Notes: generated by a model from the sequence alone, not told the origin. 64,000 bases of DNA from Anaerovibrio sp. JC8 (GCF_002100115.1 NZ_ANBM01000011.1:1-64000), one strand, 5' to 3'; positions 50,360 through 59,979 are shown, counted from the stretch's first letter. Made by a program: numbers and translations.

Positions 50360-50388
50360 AGTATAGCAACTGGCCATTGTCATGTCAA
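50360..50388 (-). promoter_or_regulatory. Promoter of the riboswitch-MFS transcript
   Basis: TTGACA (50383-50388), 17-nt spacer, TATACT (50360-50365) on the minus strand, about 20 bp upstream of the aptamer. Confidence 0.8.
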
Positions 50389-50568
50389 TAAATATTATTT
50401 TTGTTACAAAAGCTCCTTATTATTTGCCATTTTCCATATTTTTTGTTAATTTGTAATATGTTAGTCATTTTACACGGGATTATGATACAATAGAAAGCGG
50501 ATTGACTGTGTATAACAAGTATTCAATAAAATAACCAATATAAATTATCAAGAGAAAGAGTGATGATA

Positions 50569-51603
50569 ATGAGCATGGAAATGGAATTCATTCGGGTACT
50601 GCCTTCCCCACAGAGTCTGATGGAGGATTACCCTATAAAGCCAAAATACAAGGAAATCAAGCTGGAGCGTGACGCTACCATCCGCAATATTTTTTCCGGT
50701 GAGGACAACCGTCTGGCCCTTATTATCGGCCCTTGCTCCAGTGACAACGAGGATGCTGTGGTTGACTATGTGTCCCGCCTGGCCAAGCTTCAGGAAAAGA
50801 TAAAGGACAAGATTTTCATCGTGCCACGGCTTTATACCAACAAGCCCCGCACCATCGGTGTAGGCTACAAGGGTATGCTCCACCAGCCATCTCCTGAGGG
50901 TGAGGAGGATATGCTGGAGGGTATTATCGCCATCCGCAAGCTGAATGTCCGGGTCATTGAGGAAACCGGCCTCACCGGTGCCGAGGAAATCCTCTATCCT
51001 GAGGTATTCCGCTATCTCTCCGATCTCCTCTGCTATGCGGCTGTAGGTGCCCGTTCCAGTGAGGACCAGCTTCACCGCATGATTGCCAGCGGTGTAGGCA
51101 TCCCAGTAGGTCTGAAAAATCCGACCAGCGGTGATCTGTCCGTTATGCTGAACTCCGTGGCCGCCGCCCAGCATTCCCAGAAATTCCTGTTCCGTGGCTG
51201 GGAGGTCCGCACCAAGGGCAATGCCTTTGCCCACTCCATTTTACGTGGCTACGTGGATGCCGCCGGCAACAGCCTGCCAAACTACCACTATGAAACCCTT
51301 AACCAGGTTATCAAAATGTACGAGGAACGGGGACTGGAGAATCCGGCCATCGTGGTGGATACCAATCACGCCAACTCCGGCAAAAAGTATCTGGAGCAGA
51401 TCCGTATTGCCAAGGATATTATTCATTCCCGCAAGCTCAACCCTGACATCAACCATATCGTCAAGGGCCTCATGATTGAAAGCTATATTGAGGACGGCTG
51501 TCAGAAGGTGGACGGCGGCGTATACGGCAAGTCCATTACCGACCCTTGCCTGGGCTGGGAAAAGACCGAGCGCCTGCTTCTTGACTTGGCGGATATGCTG
51601 TAA
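50569..51603 (+). CDS. aroF: 3-Deoxy-7-phosphoheptulonate (DAHP) synthase, class I
   Basis: A 344-residue enzyme that condenses PEP and erythrose 4-phosphate, the first step of aromatic amino-acid synthesis. Class I (AroFGH) motifs are IIGPCSSDNEDA, YEKPRTIGVGYKG-type PRLYTNKPRT, GARSSEDQ, GLKNPTSGD and VDTNHANSGK. The length is right for the E. coli-type enzyme without an extra regulatory domain. Several ATGs cluster at the start; 50569 best fits the AAAGAG site. Which amino acid inhibits it cannot be read. Gene symbol could equally be aroG or aroH. Confidence 0.9.
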   Translation: MSMEMEFIRVLPSPQSLMEDYPIKPKYKEIKLERDATIRNIFSGEDNRLALIIGPCSSDNEDAVVDYVSRLAKLQEKIKDKIFIVPRLYTNKPRTIGVGYKGMLHQPSPEGEEDMLEGIIAIRKLNVRVIEETGLTGAEEILYPEVFRYLSDLLCYAAVGARSSEDQLHRMIASGVGIPVGLKNPTSGDLSVMLNSVAAAQHSQKFLFRGWEVRTKGNAFAHSILRGYVDAAGNSLPNYHYETLNQVIKMYEERGLENPAIVVDTNHANSGKKYLEQIRIAKDIIHSRKLNPDINHIVKGLMIESYIEDGCQKVDGGVYGKSITDPCLGWEKTERLLLDLADML

Positions 51604-51665
51604 TTATATAGATATGATGTGACTTTAGAGTAAGGATTTATACTTAATTTGGGGAGGTAAATTCT

Positions 51666-52226
51666 ATGCAGACTGCGGTAAATATGTTGACCATTGCCCA
51701 GGGGGCCTGGGTCAAATCCTTGGAAACAGCCAAAGTAATCGTGGATGCCACGTCCGGTGCGGGCAAGGACACCCTGTATCTGGCCCAGCACATGAAGCCA
51801 GAGGCGCATATATATGCCTTTGACGTGCAACCAACAGCTATGCTAAAGACCAAGAAAACCACTGAAGCATACAAGGACAAAATCACCTACGTTCTTGACT
51901 CCCACGAAAATATCGAGCAGGTGGTTGAGGACAAGCTGGATCTGGTGGTATTCAATCTGGGCTATCTCCCAGGAGGAGACCATTCCATTACCACCGTGCC
52001 AAAGGTGACTATTAAAGCCGTGGAAAATGCCATGAAGCAGCTGGCCGTAAATGGGGTTATTTCCATTATGGTTTACCCTGGCCACCCTACTGGCAAGGAG
52101 GAAGGCGTCCGACTCCTGATTTTACTGGAGGAACTGCCAAAGGAGGAATATTCCGTGGTAAAATGCCAGCTGACCAACCACGATTCCACCGCCCCATATC
52201 TGTATTTAATTGAAAAAGTGAAATAA
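51666..52226 (+). CDS. mnmM: tRNA (mnm5s2U34)-methyltransferase, MnmM/YtqB family
   Basis: A 186-residue Rossmann methyltransferase. The SAM loop DATSGAGKDTLYLAQ lies near residue 27, and VVFNLGYLPGGDHSITT (about 98-114) is the signature of the PF06962 rRNA_methylase/YtqB group, which methylates nm5s2U34 in the tRNA wobble position. GGGAGG precedes the ATG. It lies 62 bp after the DAHP synthase gene; functional link unlikely. Confidence 0.85.
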   Translation: MQTAVNMLTIAQGAWVKSLETAKVIVDATSGAGKDTLYLAQHMKPEAHIYAFDVQPTAMLKTKKTTEAYKDKITYVLDSHENIEQVVEDKLDLVVFNLGYLPGGDHSITTVPKVTIKAVENAMKQLAVNGVISIMVYPGHPTGKEEGVRLLILLEELPKEEYSVVKCQLTNHDSTAPYLYLIEKVK

Positions 52227-52248
52227 AAGAAAAAGTAACATAAAAAAT

Positions 52249-52276
52249 TAAAGCGGCTTATACAGCCGCTTTTTCT
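52249..52276. terminator. Bidirectional terminator between mnmM and the C-S lyase gene
   Basis: AAAGCGGCT / AGCCGCTTT stem with a 5-nt loop, followed by TTTTC on the plus strand. The hairpin contains the last codons and stop of the minus-strand gene. Confidence 0.8.
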
Positions 52277-53475
52277 CTTTTTATGGCCTCATACATTCTG
52301 TCCAGCCCCTTTGCCAGAATTGCCCGTGGCATAGCCAAATTAAGGCGGACATATCCCTTGGCGTTGCCCACAAACAGGTCATCCCCACCTTCCAAAAGCA
52401 CCCCGGCCTTGTTGGCGAAGAAATCCGGCAGATTGTCTACTCCCGGCAGGCACTTGCCCATATCCACCCAGGCCAGATAAGTCGCATCGGGAATAGTAAA
52501 CACCGCCTCCGGCAGCTTTTCCTTCAGGAATTTATCTACATAAGCAAAATTATCGTCCAGATATGCTTTCAGCTCAGTGAGCCATTCACCGCAATGATCG
52601 TAGGCCGCTTTATGGGCCGCAATGGACAATGGATTCAGCATGCCAATATTTTTGTCCCGCCCCTTAAAGGCTGTGCGCAGCTTTCTGTCACGGATGATGA
52701 TATCTGAGAACATCAAACCCGCCATATTAAAGGTCTTGCTGGCAGACATGCAGGTAATGAGCTTCTTATAGTCCGGCATAACCTTCCCCATGGGAATATG
52801 CTTTACACCGGTGCGCAGCAGGTCGCAGTGGATTTCGTCAGAGATGATCCACAAATCATTTTTCTCCACTATCTCAGCCACCTGCTTTAATTCATCCTCA
52901 GTCCATACCCGCCCGGATGGATTATGGGGATTGCACCAAATCAGCAGCTTTACCTTTGGGTCAGCGGCTATTTTCTCCAGTTCAGGATAATCTATTTTAA
53001 AATTGCCCTTTTCCTTGATAAGAGGCGCCCTTACATATTCCACATCATTGTATTCGGCAGTATGCTGAAAATAGCCATAGGCCGGCGTGTGGATAATCAG
53101 CTTCTCATCCTTCCCCACCAACAGCTCCACCAGTTGATAAAGGGCAGGAATAACGCCAGCGGAAAAGGTCAGCTCCTCCTTGGGGAAGGACCAGTCATAC
53201 ATCTTTCTGCACCAGCCCGCAAAGGAGTTATAGTAATCGTCATTGAACATCATAGTATAGCCGAAAATTCGCCGGTCCAGGCGTTCCTTTATAGCGTCGA
53301 TAATAGGCTGTGGCGTGGCAAATTCCATGTCCGCAACCCACATCCGGACAAATTCCTCGTCCTTGTATGGAAAGACCTTCTCCGGACCCGCATGGAATAT
53401 ATATCCCCTGAAGCCATCCGTATTAAGGGCATTGGTCCCCTGCCGGTCCACGATTTCATTAAAATCATATTTCAT
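52258..53475 (-). CDS. patB: PatB/MalY-family cystathionine beta-lyase (C-S lyase)
   Basis: A 405-residue PLP enzyme of aminotransferase fold type I. MWVADMEFATPQPI near the N-terminus, WCNPHNPSGRVW near 175, SDEIHCDL near 215 and the PLP lysine in SASKTFNMAGL near 250 are the MalY/PatB signatures. It cleaves C-S bonds of cystathionine or other cysteine conjugates, giving homocysteine or thiols, pyruvate and ammonia. Start 53475 has AAGGGGTG 7 nt upstream. Confidence 0.92.
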   Translation of the reverse strand: MKYDFNEIVDRQGTNALNTDGFRGYIFHAGPEKVFPYKDEEFVRMWVADMEFATPQPIIDAIKERLDRRIFGYTMMFNDDYYNSFAGWCRKMYDWSFPKEELTFSAGVIPALYQLVELLVGKDEKLIIHTPAYGYFQHTAEYNDVEYVRAPLIKEKGNFKIDYPELEKIAADPKVKLLIWCNPHNPSGRVWTEDELKQVAEIVEKNDLWIISDEIHCDLLRTGVKHIPMGKVMPDYKKLITCMSASKTFNMAGLMFSDIIIRDRKLRTAFKGRDKNIGMLNPLSIAAHKAAYDHCGEWLTELKAYLDDNFAYVDKFLKEKLPEAVFTIPDATYLAWVDMGKCLPGVDNLPDFFANKAGVLLEGGDDLFVGNAKGYVRLNLAMPRAILAKGLDRMYEAIKREKAAV

Positions 53476-53505
53476 CACGAAACACCCCTTCTCCCTTGAT
53501 TTCCC

Positions 53506-54651
53506 CTATATTTTATGTCTAATAAGCCGGCCTATCTGGGCAATGGTCTGCCGCAAATTGGTCCGGGCAGTTTCCTGCTCCATGGCTTCTTCCACAGTCA
53601 TAGGCAGGTGGATTATTGGAAAATAGGCATCGATGCCGGCGTTGTTTACGGCCTCGGCCTCTTTGGTGGCTCCGCCGCAGACGGCTACAGCCAAAATAGA
53701 TGGTTTTATGGACTTGGCAAATTCTGCTACACCGCATGGGGCCTTGCCCATGGAGGTCTGAAAGTCCATGCGGCCCTCGCCGGTTATAAGCAAATCCGCG
53801 TCCTTTAGGGCCTCTCTAATATTAAGGGAATCCAGAACCAGCTGAATTCCAGGCTTTAGGTGGGCCTTTAAAAATCCATGAAAAGCGTAGCCCAGACCGC
53901 CGGCCGCTCCGGCTCCCGGCAACGTGGCTCCTTTTATCTGACATTGCTGCTCCGCCAGCTGGGAGAACCACTCTATGGCCTTATCCATTGCCTTTACTGT
54001 ATCGGGATCGGCACCCTTCTGAGGGCCATATACAAAGGAGCAGCCTTTTTCTCCGCAAAGGGGATTATTGACATCACAGGCTACCATAATATTGGCTTCA
54101 AAAAGGCGTTTGTCCAGGCCCCTTAAATCCATGGATGCAATAGTGGCCAGGTCTTTGCCCATAATTCCCGCAGGAGAACCACCATCGGTGAAAAACTTGG
54201 CTCCCAAAGCTGTCAGCATACCAAGACCGGCGTCATTGGTGGCACTGCCCCCAATACCGATAATAAATTCCCGGCAGCCCTTGTCCAGCGCCTGCTGTAT
54301 CAGCTCTCCCAAGCCGTAGGTGGTTGTGTATAAAGGATTGCGGCGGTCCTTCGGTACCATGGGAAGTCCTGCAGCATCAGCCATTTCAATAATGGCCATG
54401 GATTTATCCCCCAGATATCCAAAACGGCTGGAAACCTTATCTCCCAAAGGCCCCGTTACCTTGGTTTCAACAATAGAGCCTCCCAGCCCTTCCACCAGGG
54501 CATCTACTGTCCCCTCTCCACCATCAGCCAAGGGAAATACGCTAACCCTGCCGTCGGGAAACAGCTTCTGTAGCTCCTGGGCCGCAATATTCCCGGCCTC
54601 AAAGGATGACAGACTTCCTTTAAAGGAATCTATGGCTATTACTGAATTCAT
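53506..54651 (-). CDS. glxK: Glycerate kinase (GarK/GlxK type)
   Basis: A 381-residue kinase of the glycerate kinase type-1/2 family: IAIDSFKGSLSSFEAG at the start, PLADGGEGTVDAL, IIGIGGSATNDAGLG and DLLITGEGRMDFQTSMGK are invariant blocks. It phosphorylates glycerate to 2- (or 3-)phosphoglycerate, feeding glycolysis from serine or glyoxylate breakdown. ATG 54651 follows GGTGG. It lies 30 bp upstream of patB on the same strand, so the two may be one transcript. Confidence 0.92.
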   Translation of the reverse strand: MNSVIAIDSFKGSLSSFEAGNIAAQELQKLFPDGRVSVFPLADGGEGTVDALVEGLGGSIVETKVTGPLGDKVSSRFGYLGDKSMAIIEMADAAGLPMVPKDRRNPLYTTTYGLGELIQQALDKGCREFIIGIGGSATNDAGLGMLTALGAKFFTDGGSPAGIMGKDLATIASMDLRGLDKRLFEANIMVACDVNNPLCGEKGCSFVYGPQKGADPDTVKAMDKAIEWFSQLAEQQCQIKGATLPGAGAAGGLGYAFHGFLKAHLKPGIQLVLDSLNIREALKDADLLITGEGRMDFQTSMGKAPCGVAEFAKSIKPSILAVAVCGGATKEAEAVNNAGIDAYFPIIHLPMTVEEAMEQETARTNLRQTIAQIGRLIRHKI

Positions 54652-54860
54652 ATCCTGCACCACCTATCATTCCGCATTTTTTAAATTAAAAAATTACCTC
54701 AACTGATAATATTTTATCATTCTTAAAGGTGTTTTAATAGCTTATACTAGTAATTTCTTAGTCAAAGCCAGGGTTAATGACATATATTTTTCTGTTACGA
54801 AAAAATAGATATTTTATTTTGGTTATGTAGTATACTGTAGGCAAGAATGGAGGTATGTGT

Positions 54861-55781
54861 ATGAAATCAGGACATAAACGTCTTTGGGCTGCGGCAATGG
54901 CAGTATTTGTGGCAATAATGATGACCGCGTGCATGGCAGGCATGGAGAAGCCGGTGGCAGCCAAAACTGCGGACAAAACCTACCAGCGGGACGGACTGAA
55001 GCTGATGGTTCCTTATGAATTCAAAAATCAGCTTTTAGTAAGTACAAAGCCTCATAGAAATGAAAGCCTGTTTTCCGTGTCTGAAAAGGCTTCTTTGGAG
55101 GCTGCCAAGGCTCAGCATCAGGAATACGAAGGGGCCGGCTGGCTGTTTGACATTGCCAAAATAAGCAAGACCCAGCTGGAGGATTCCCTGTGCCACGATA
55201 TGTCCGGCATAGATGTATTTGCCAAGGACGAGAAGGACAATTATTTTATCATGTGCCATCCTACCGACGTGCGGTATATGCGGGAGGATAACAAGGCCAT
55301 GGAGCGGGACTTCCATCAGTGGGAAGAGCTGACCAAATGGTCATATACCAAGGTTCCTACGGAATTCATCAGGGATAACAATGGGCTGACGCCGGTGACA
55401 TATGATAACAGCGACGTGGCCATTTATCTGGCCCAGACCGCCTACAGACCGGATGAGTATTATACCATCAGCTCCACGGAGTATCGGCCGGTGAAGCCGG
55501 AGAAAGTTAACGCCGCCCCATACGTTGAAAAGCTAATCCGCAATGTCAAATACGATATGGTGGATTTGGCGGAAACACCGACAGGAGACTTCGTAATATT
55601 GGACTTCCCTGCAGACATGGTAAGCCTTAACTTCTTCACGGCAAAGGGGCAGGAGAATTACGTCCGTGAGGTTCATTCCAACGGGACAGTATTGCTTTTC
55701 AAGGCCAGCTTTAAGGACAGCTCCATTCTGGCCGGTGAGGTAATGAGCCAGTGGCTGAATGATGCCATCAGTTCACGATAA
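54861..55781 (+). CDS. Lipoprotein of unknown function
   Basis: A 306-residue protein with a lipoprotein-type signal: basic start (KSGHKR), hydrophobic core and MTACMAG with the modified Cys near residue 24. The mature part is a soluble alpha/beta protein with a conserved-looking YQRDGLKLMVPYEF opening and two similar halves (each about 130 residues, ending DLAETP... and FKASFKD), without a family I recognise. GGAGG precedes ATG 54861. Monocistronic. Confidence 0.65.
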   Translation: MKSGHKRLWAAAMAVFVAIMMTACMAGMEKPVAAKTADKTYQRDGLKLMVPYEFKNQLLVSTKPHRNESLFSVSEKASLEAAKAQHQEYEGAGWLFDIAKISKTQLEDSLCHDMSGIDVFAKDEKDNYFIMCHPTDVRYMREDNKAMERDFHQWEELTKWSYTKVPTEFIRDNNGLTPVTYDNSDVAIYLAQTAYRPDEYYTISSTEYRPVKPEKVNAAPYVEKLIRNVKYDMVDLAETPTGDFVILDFPADMVSLNFFTAKGQENYVREVHSNGTVLLFKASFKDSSILAGEVMSQWLNDAISSR

Positions 55782-55798
55782 AATAAAGTATGGAAAAA

Positions 55799-55838
55799 AG
55801 AACGTCCGACAGGAGATTCTCCCGTCGGACGTTTTTGA
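55799..55838. terminator. Bidirectional terminator
   Basis: AACGTCCGAC / GTCGGACGTT stem with an inner GGAGA/TCTCC pairing, followed by TTTTG on the plus strand, between convergent genes. Confidence 0.88.
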
Positions 55839-55855
55839 ACGGATTTATATAGGTA

Positions 55856-56266
55856 TTAAAAGGTTTCAATGAGCTTAAAGCCCTTGCCCAAAAGGAAGGT
55901 TGCTGTCTCCGGCTCGTTGGTCTTGAACACGGCCACCGGCTTGCCGGAATGACGCTCAAAGGAAATGTACAGATAGCAGATGTCGATGTTGGCCCCGTCA
56001 ACGGCCGCCAAAATCTTATCCAGATAACCCGGCACATCCTCCATGGTCACTGCAATAACCTTGTCCAGACGGCACTGGTAGCCGGCCTCCTGCAGCACCT
56101 TGATGGCCTTGTCAGGCTGGTCCACTATCAGGCGGATAATACCAAACTCCGCGCTGTCATTGGCCAGCATGGTATAAATGTTTATATTGGACTTGGCCAG
56201 GACTGAGGTAATCTTGTACAGGCCACCGGCCTTGTTCTCGGTAAAAAGAGAAATCTGTTGTAGCAT
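55856..56266 (-). CDS. Tandem ACT-domain protein
   Basis: A 136-residue protein made of two ACT folds (about 1-70 and 70-136). The first has the typical QISLFTENKAGGLYKITSVL and NINIYTMLANDS strands; the second PGYLDKILAAVDGANIDICY. Such stand-alone double-ACT proteins bind amino acids and regulate enzymes or transporters; they often sit next to arylacetate-CoA ligases in anaerobes, but here the neighbour is a YitT gene (76 bp upstream). GGGAGG precedes the ATG. Confidence 0.88.
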   Translation of the reverse strand: MLQQISLFTENKAGGLYKITSVLAKSNINIYTMLANDSAEFGIIRLIVDQPDKAIKVLQEAGYQCRLDKVIAVTMEDVPGYLDKILAAVDGANIDICYLYISFERHSGKPVAVFKTNEPETATFLLGKGFKLIETF

Positions 56267-56342
56267 TATAAAACCTCCCGTAACAAACTCTATCCATAAC
56301 TATAGCAAAAATGGGTAAAGTTGTAAACCGGATTATAAACAA

Positions 56343-57260
56343 TTAATCATCAGTGTCCACAGGTGTTCTGCCCTGACGGAGCTTATCCAATTCCACACCC
56401 GGCAGGGTAAAGCCCCGGCCCAGAACCTCGTTGGCAGACATAATCAGCATGAAGGCCGCCCGGTCCACGGTGTCAACAATGGCCTTAATCTTGGCAATCT
56501 GGGTGGTCTTGACTACTACAAAGACAATTTCCCGCTCCACATTGCTATAGGCCCCCTTGCCGTGAATAAAGGTTACGCCACGGCCTACCTCATAGATAAT
56601 ACCATCCGCAATTTCCTCGGCCTTTTTGGAAACAATAAGCACAGCCTTTCTGTGGTTGATACCCGCAATAACCTTGTCCGTCACATTGGCGGACACAAAC
56701 ATGCCTATGAGGGTAAACATGGCCTGGGTCACTCCGAAGAGGGCCCCGCCCCCCACCATCAGCAGGCAGTTAAAGGAAAAAATAACTGCTCCCATATCGA
56801 AGGAATAGAATTTCTTGACGATGGCACCGATAATATCAAAGCCGCCGGTGCTGCCGTTGTTTCTGAACACAATACCATAGCCGATACCACACAGCACACC
56901 GCCAAAAATGGCCGACAGCATGTGATCCGGTACCAGATGAAAGTCATTCATGAATTTGGTCAGATCCAGGCATGCGGAAAATACAATGGTACCCACTATA
57001 ACATCCATGAGATAGCGTTTACCCAGGAAAATGTAGGCTGCCACCAGCAGCGGGATGTTATAGATAAAGGTCTGTACACCCAGAGGAAAACCGAAGGTAA
57101 ACAACATAATCATGGAAATACCAGTCACACCGCCGGTCAGCAGATGTGCCGGAACATAACACGAATTAATGCCCACGCTGGCGATCAGGCACCCCAATAT
57201 AATCAAAGCATAGCGACCAATATGTCGTTTGATGTGATGCTTCCTTATAAAGTTACTCAT
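56343..57260 (-). CDS. YitT-family membrane protein (paralogue 2)
   Basis: A 305-residue paralogue of the 40375-41319 protein: same five to six helices (PAHLLTGGVTGISMIMLF, STGGFDIIGAIVKKF) and C-terminal DUF2179 domain (GVTFIHGKGAYSN). It lies 45 bp after the TonB-receptor gene on the same strand and may belong to that operon, suggesting that its cargo relates to the imported nutrient. AGGAC precedes the ATG at long spacing. Confidence 0.88.
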   Translation of the reverse strand: MSNFIRKHHIKRHIGRYALIILGCLIASVGINSCYVPAHLLTGGVTGISMIMLFTFGFPLGVQTFIYNIPLLVAAYIFLGKRYLMDVIVGTIVFSACLDLTKFMNDFHLVPDHMLSAIFGGVLCGIGYGIVFRNNGSTGGFDIIGAIVKKFYSFDMGAVIFSFNCLLMVGGGALFGVTQAMFTLIGMFVSANVTDKVIAGINHRKAVLIVSKKAEEIADGIIYEVGRGVTFIHGKGAYSNVEREIVFVVVKTTQIAKIKAIVDTVDRAAFMLIMSANEVLGRGFTLPGVELDKLRQGRTPVDTDD

Positions 57261-57305
57261 GTTGTTATTGTCCTCCCAGTAGAAACCCCGTTTGCAGCTA
57301 CCCGT

Positions 57306-59345
57306 TTAGAAATTATAGGTACAGCTCAGGGCGTAGGTGCGGCCCTGCATTGGGTAGCCATAAATTTCGCAATAATCCTTATCGAATAAATTATACACCG
57401 ACAGGTTGGCACTTGTCTGCTTATCAAACTCTTTTGTTAAAGAAATATTGTGTACAGCATAGCCTCCCAGCTCCACAATTTTGGTTTCCATTGGAGCTGC
57501 TGACGGATAACCGTACATGGCCTTCTGGCTGCCCACATAATTCATATCATACCGAACAGTCCAGCTGTCGCGCTTGAACTGATAGCCCAAAGACAGCATG
57601 TGGCGAGGACGATAATCCAGCTCGTCAGATAAAGCTACCTTATCATAGTTCTTGGTCCCATCCTTTGAAGTATGCTGGTTGGTGTAGTTGAGATAAACAG
57701 AGGAATAATCGTCAAATTTATAGCTGTTTTCCCACTCAAAGCCCCAAATCTTCACTCCACTCAGCATATATACATTGAATGGTCTGGTGTGGAGGAACTG
57801 AATGAAGGAACTGAAATTCTGGTAGTACAAGGACACCTTGGTGTCGTACTTGTCACTGAAGCTATGGGCCACAGACAAATCATAGCCCCAGCCCTTTTCC
57901 GGCTTCAACTCTGCTTCAGCATTATGATTCATTGCCCCCATAGCCGGCCCCTGATAATACCAATAGAACTCTGCCATGGAAGGGCTGCGCCAAATGCGGT
58001 TAATGGAAAAGCTGGTGGTAGTTTTGTCATCATTTTTCACAGTGGCAGTCAGCTTTGGAGAAAACCCACTGTCGCTGTAGGGTTTCATTCTTGCACCCCT
58101 GGCATCATCACGGTCAGCATGCATGGTATCATAGCGGAGGCCATATTCCAAGGTCCAGCGCTTGTCCATGGTCCAGGTGTCCCCCACATAGAGGCCCCAA
58201 ACATCAGCCTTCTGGGACGGATAAAGATTTTGGGCAAATCCTGGCTGTACACCATTATACCAGCCGTAGCCATAACGGAAGCGGGTATACTCACCACCAA
58301 ATGCCAGCTCATGCTTGTCGTCCAGCACCTGGGTACCACGATAAATATAGCCGGAGGACTTGTCGCTGGAATTGTGACGGTCATAAACCGTGGCACCATT
58401 AACCACCTTTACCTCATGTAAATCCTCATTATTTTTCCAGTAGGTAAGTAGGTCACTGCCGTTGTCCCGTTTGGACTCATAGGTAATATCGAAACGGTTG
58501 CCGGTGGCAATGGCATGACTGCCGTCTCCTGGCATTATTGGATTAGGCATTCCCTGTGTATCGTTACCAAAGGCATCACCAAATAATGTAGTAGGGTAAT
58601 ATGGATTATAGCCCGCTTCACCCGGTTCATTCTTCACCACCCGGCCCACATGGGTACGGTTATGCTGGTAATTAACCCTTATGGAATCAGTCTTGCTGAA
58701 ATGATAAGCCAGATTCAGTCCAAAGAGCTTGTTGCCATAATCAGCATTTCTCAGATAGGCATCCTGGGACTCATAGAGATAATTGATGCCAAAATCGAGT
58801 TTATCGGCAGAGCCCCTGTAATTGAAGGCTGTCTGGCGCAACTTGGTGCTGCCCACAGCCACCTTCAGGGAGCCCCCATTGGTACGCTTGGTAATAATAT
58901 TAATAACACCGCCATCGGTCTGGCCATACTTAAAGGATTTGGCGCCCTTGATGATTTCGATTTTTTCTATAATGTCCATTGGCATGGCATCCCAAGTAAA
59001 ATAGCTGCCGCCCATGACACCGGAATTTTTCTGTGGTACGCCGTCCACCAGCACAATAAAGCGGCGGCTGTCGTGACCGCGGAGCTTTACACTCTGGTCC
59101 TCGGCGCCACTCACCGGCTTCTCCTGAATCTGAATACCGGCAGTACCACGAAGAAGCTCAGGCACGGACTTGACCTCACCCTTGTAGTCCTTCAAATCTA
59201 TGGTAGTATCCACCAGATGATCCGTTTCCTTGTCTCCGTACACCACCACGTTTTCATCGCCGAAATCCTGCACCTCAGCGGCATAACCGGTACCGGTCAC
59301 CAGACTAAGACACAACAACCCACTTAAAATCTTCCACTTGCTCAT
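57306..59345 (-). CDS. TonB-dependent outer-membrane receptor
   Basis: A 679-residue receptor. Signal peptide (cleavage near GYAA-E), a TonB-box-like NVVVYGDK, a plug domain (about 35-155, with LLRGTAGIQIQEKP, LVDGVPQK and IEIIKGAKSFKYGQTDGGVI) and a 22-strand barrel ending in the aromatic CTYNF needed for outer-membrane insertion. This proves a diderm cell. The nearest functional guess is a siderophore, heme or vitamin receptor; the ECF S component 27 bp upstream favours a vitamin or metal complex. No cobalamin riboswitch is seen. Confidence 0.93.
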   Translation of the reverse strand: MSKWKILSGLLCLSLVTGTGYAAEVQDFGDENVVVYGDKETDHLVDTTIDLKDYKGEVKSVPELLRGTAGIQIQEKPVSGAEDQSVKLRGHDSRRFIVLVDGVPQKNSGVMGGSYFTWDAMPMDIIEKIEIIKGAKSFKYGQTDGGVINIITKRTNGGSLKVAVGSTKLRQTAFNYRGSADKLDFGINYLYESQDAYLRNADYGNKLFGLNLAYHFSKTDSIRVNYQHNRTHVGRVVKNEPGEAGYNPYYPTTLFGDAFGNDTQGMPNPIMPGDGSHAIATGNRFDITYESKRDNGSDLLTYWKNNEDLHEVKVVNGATVYDRHNSSDKSSGYIYRGTQVLDDKHELAFGGEYTRFRYGYGWYNGVQPGFAQNLYPSQKADVWGLYVGDTWTMDKRWTLEYGLRYDTMHADRDDARGARMKPYSDSGFSPKLTATVKNDDKTTTSFSINRIWRSPSMAEFYWYYQGPAMGAMNHNAEAELKPEKGWGYDLSVAHSFSDKYDTKVSLYYQNFSSFIQFLHTRPFNVYMLSGVKIWGFEWENSYKFDDYSSVYLNYTNQHTSKDGTKNYDKVALSDELDYRPRHMLSLGYQFKRDSWTVRYDMNYVGSQKAMYGYPSAAPMETKIVELGGYAVHNISLTKEFDKQTSANLSVYNLFDKDYCEIYGYPMQGRTYALSCTYNF

Positions 59346-59372
59346 AAAAACTCCAAAACTCCTTGCACTTTC

Positions 59373-59888
59373 TTATTTAAACAATTCATGATGGGAAAAA
59401 GCTATCTTTAAACGCTTTACTATAAATGGAATCAGCAGCAGCTGCAAAATAATTCCCGGCGCCCCGGTCATGATGCCGCCCCAGACATAGGTAAAAGGAT
59501 CCGCCTTGATCTGCAGCAGCTCCCCGAAGAGCATAAGTACCACCACAATCATGGCACGGCCGCACACAATAGCCCCCAGCATGGCCAGCCACAGATTCAG
59601 CTTCCGGCTCAGCAGCCCGGACACCAGACCGTATACACCCAATTCCGCCACCATCATTGGCAGCATAGGCATTACCGGCGGCATGCCCGTCAGCAGACTG
59701 CTGATAATCGGGGTTGCCACCCCCACAATAAGCCCATAAATGGGCCCCAAAATAAGGCCCCCCATAAATACAGGAATATGCATAGGGGATATGATTCTGG
59801 CCACAGGGCCAAAGGCATGAAATGCTATAGGAAGCAGTACTCCCAAGGCCACAAAAAATCCCGCAAATACCGTCTTTTTCGTACTCAT
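59373..59888 (-). CDS. ECF transporter S component next to the TonB receptor
   Basis: A 171-residue membrane protein with about five helices. FAGFFVALGVLLPIAFHAFG, SPMHIPVFMGGLILGPIYGL and VGVATPIISSLLTGMPP are typical of the ECF_trnsprt (PF12822) S components. GGAGAG lies 4 nt before ATG 59888. It ends 27 bp before the TonB receptor gene, so outer- and inner-membrane uptake of the same nutrient is likely. The substrate is not identified. Confidence 0.85.
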   Translation of the reverse strand: MSTKKTVFAGFFVALGVLLPIAFHAFGPVARIISPMHIPVFMGGLILGPIYGLIVGVATPIISSLLTGMPPVMPMLPMMVAELGVYGLVSGLLSRKLNLWLAMLGAIVCGRAMIVVVLMLFGELLQIKADPFTYVWGGIMTGAPGIILQLLLIPFIVKRLKIAFSHHELFK

Positions 59889-59979
59889 AAAACTCTCCAT
59901 CCCATCTAATTTAAAATTCATCGGACCAATCAATTCATACACTACTCTATTTTGCCATTAAACACACCTTTATAGCAAG

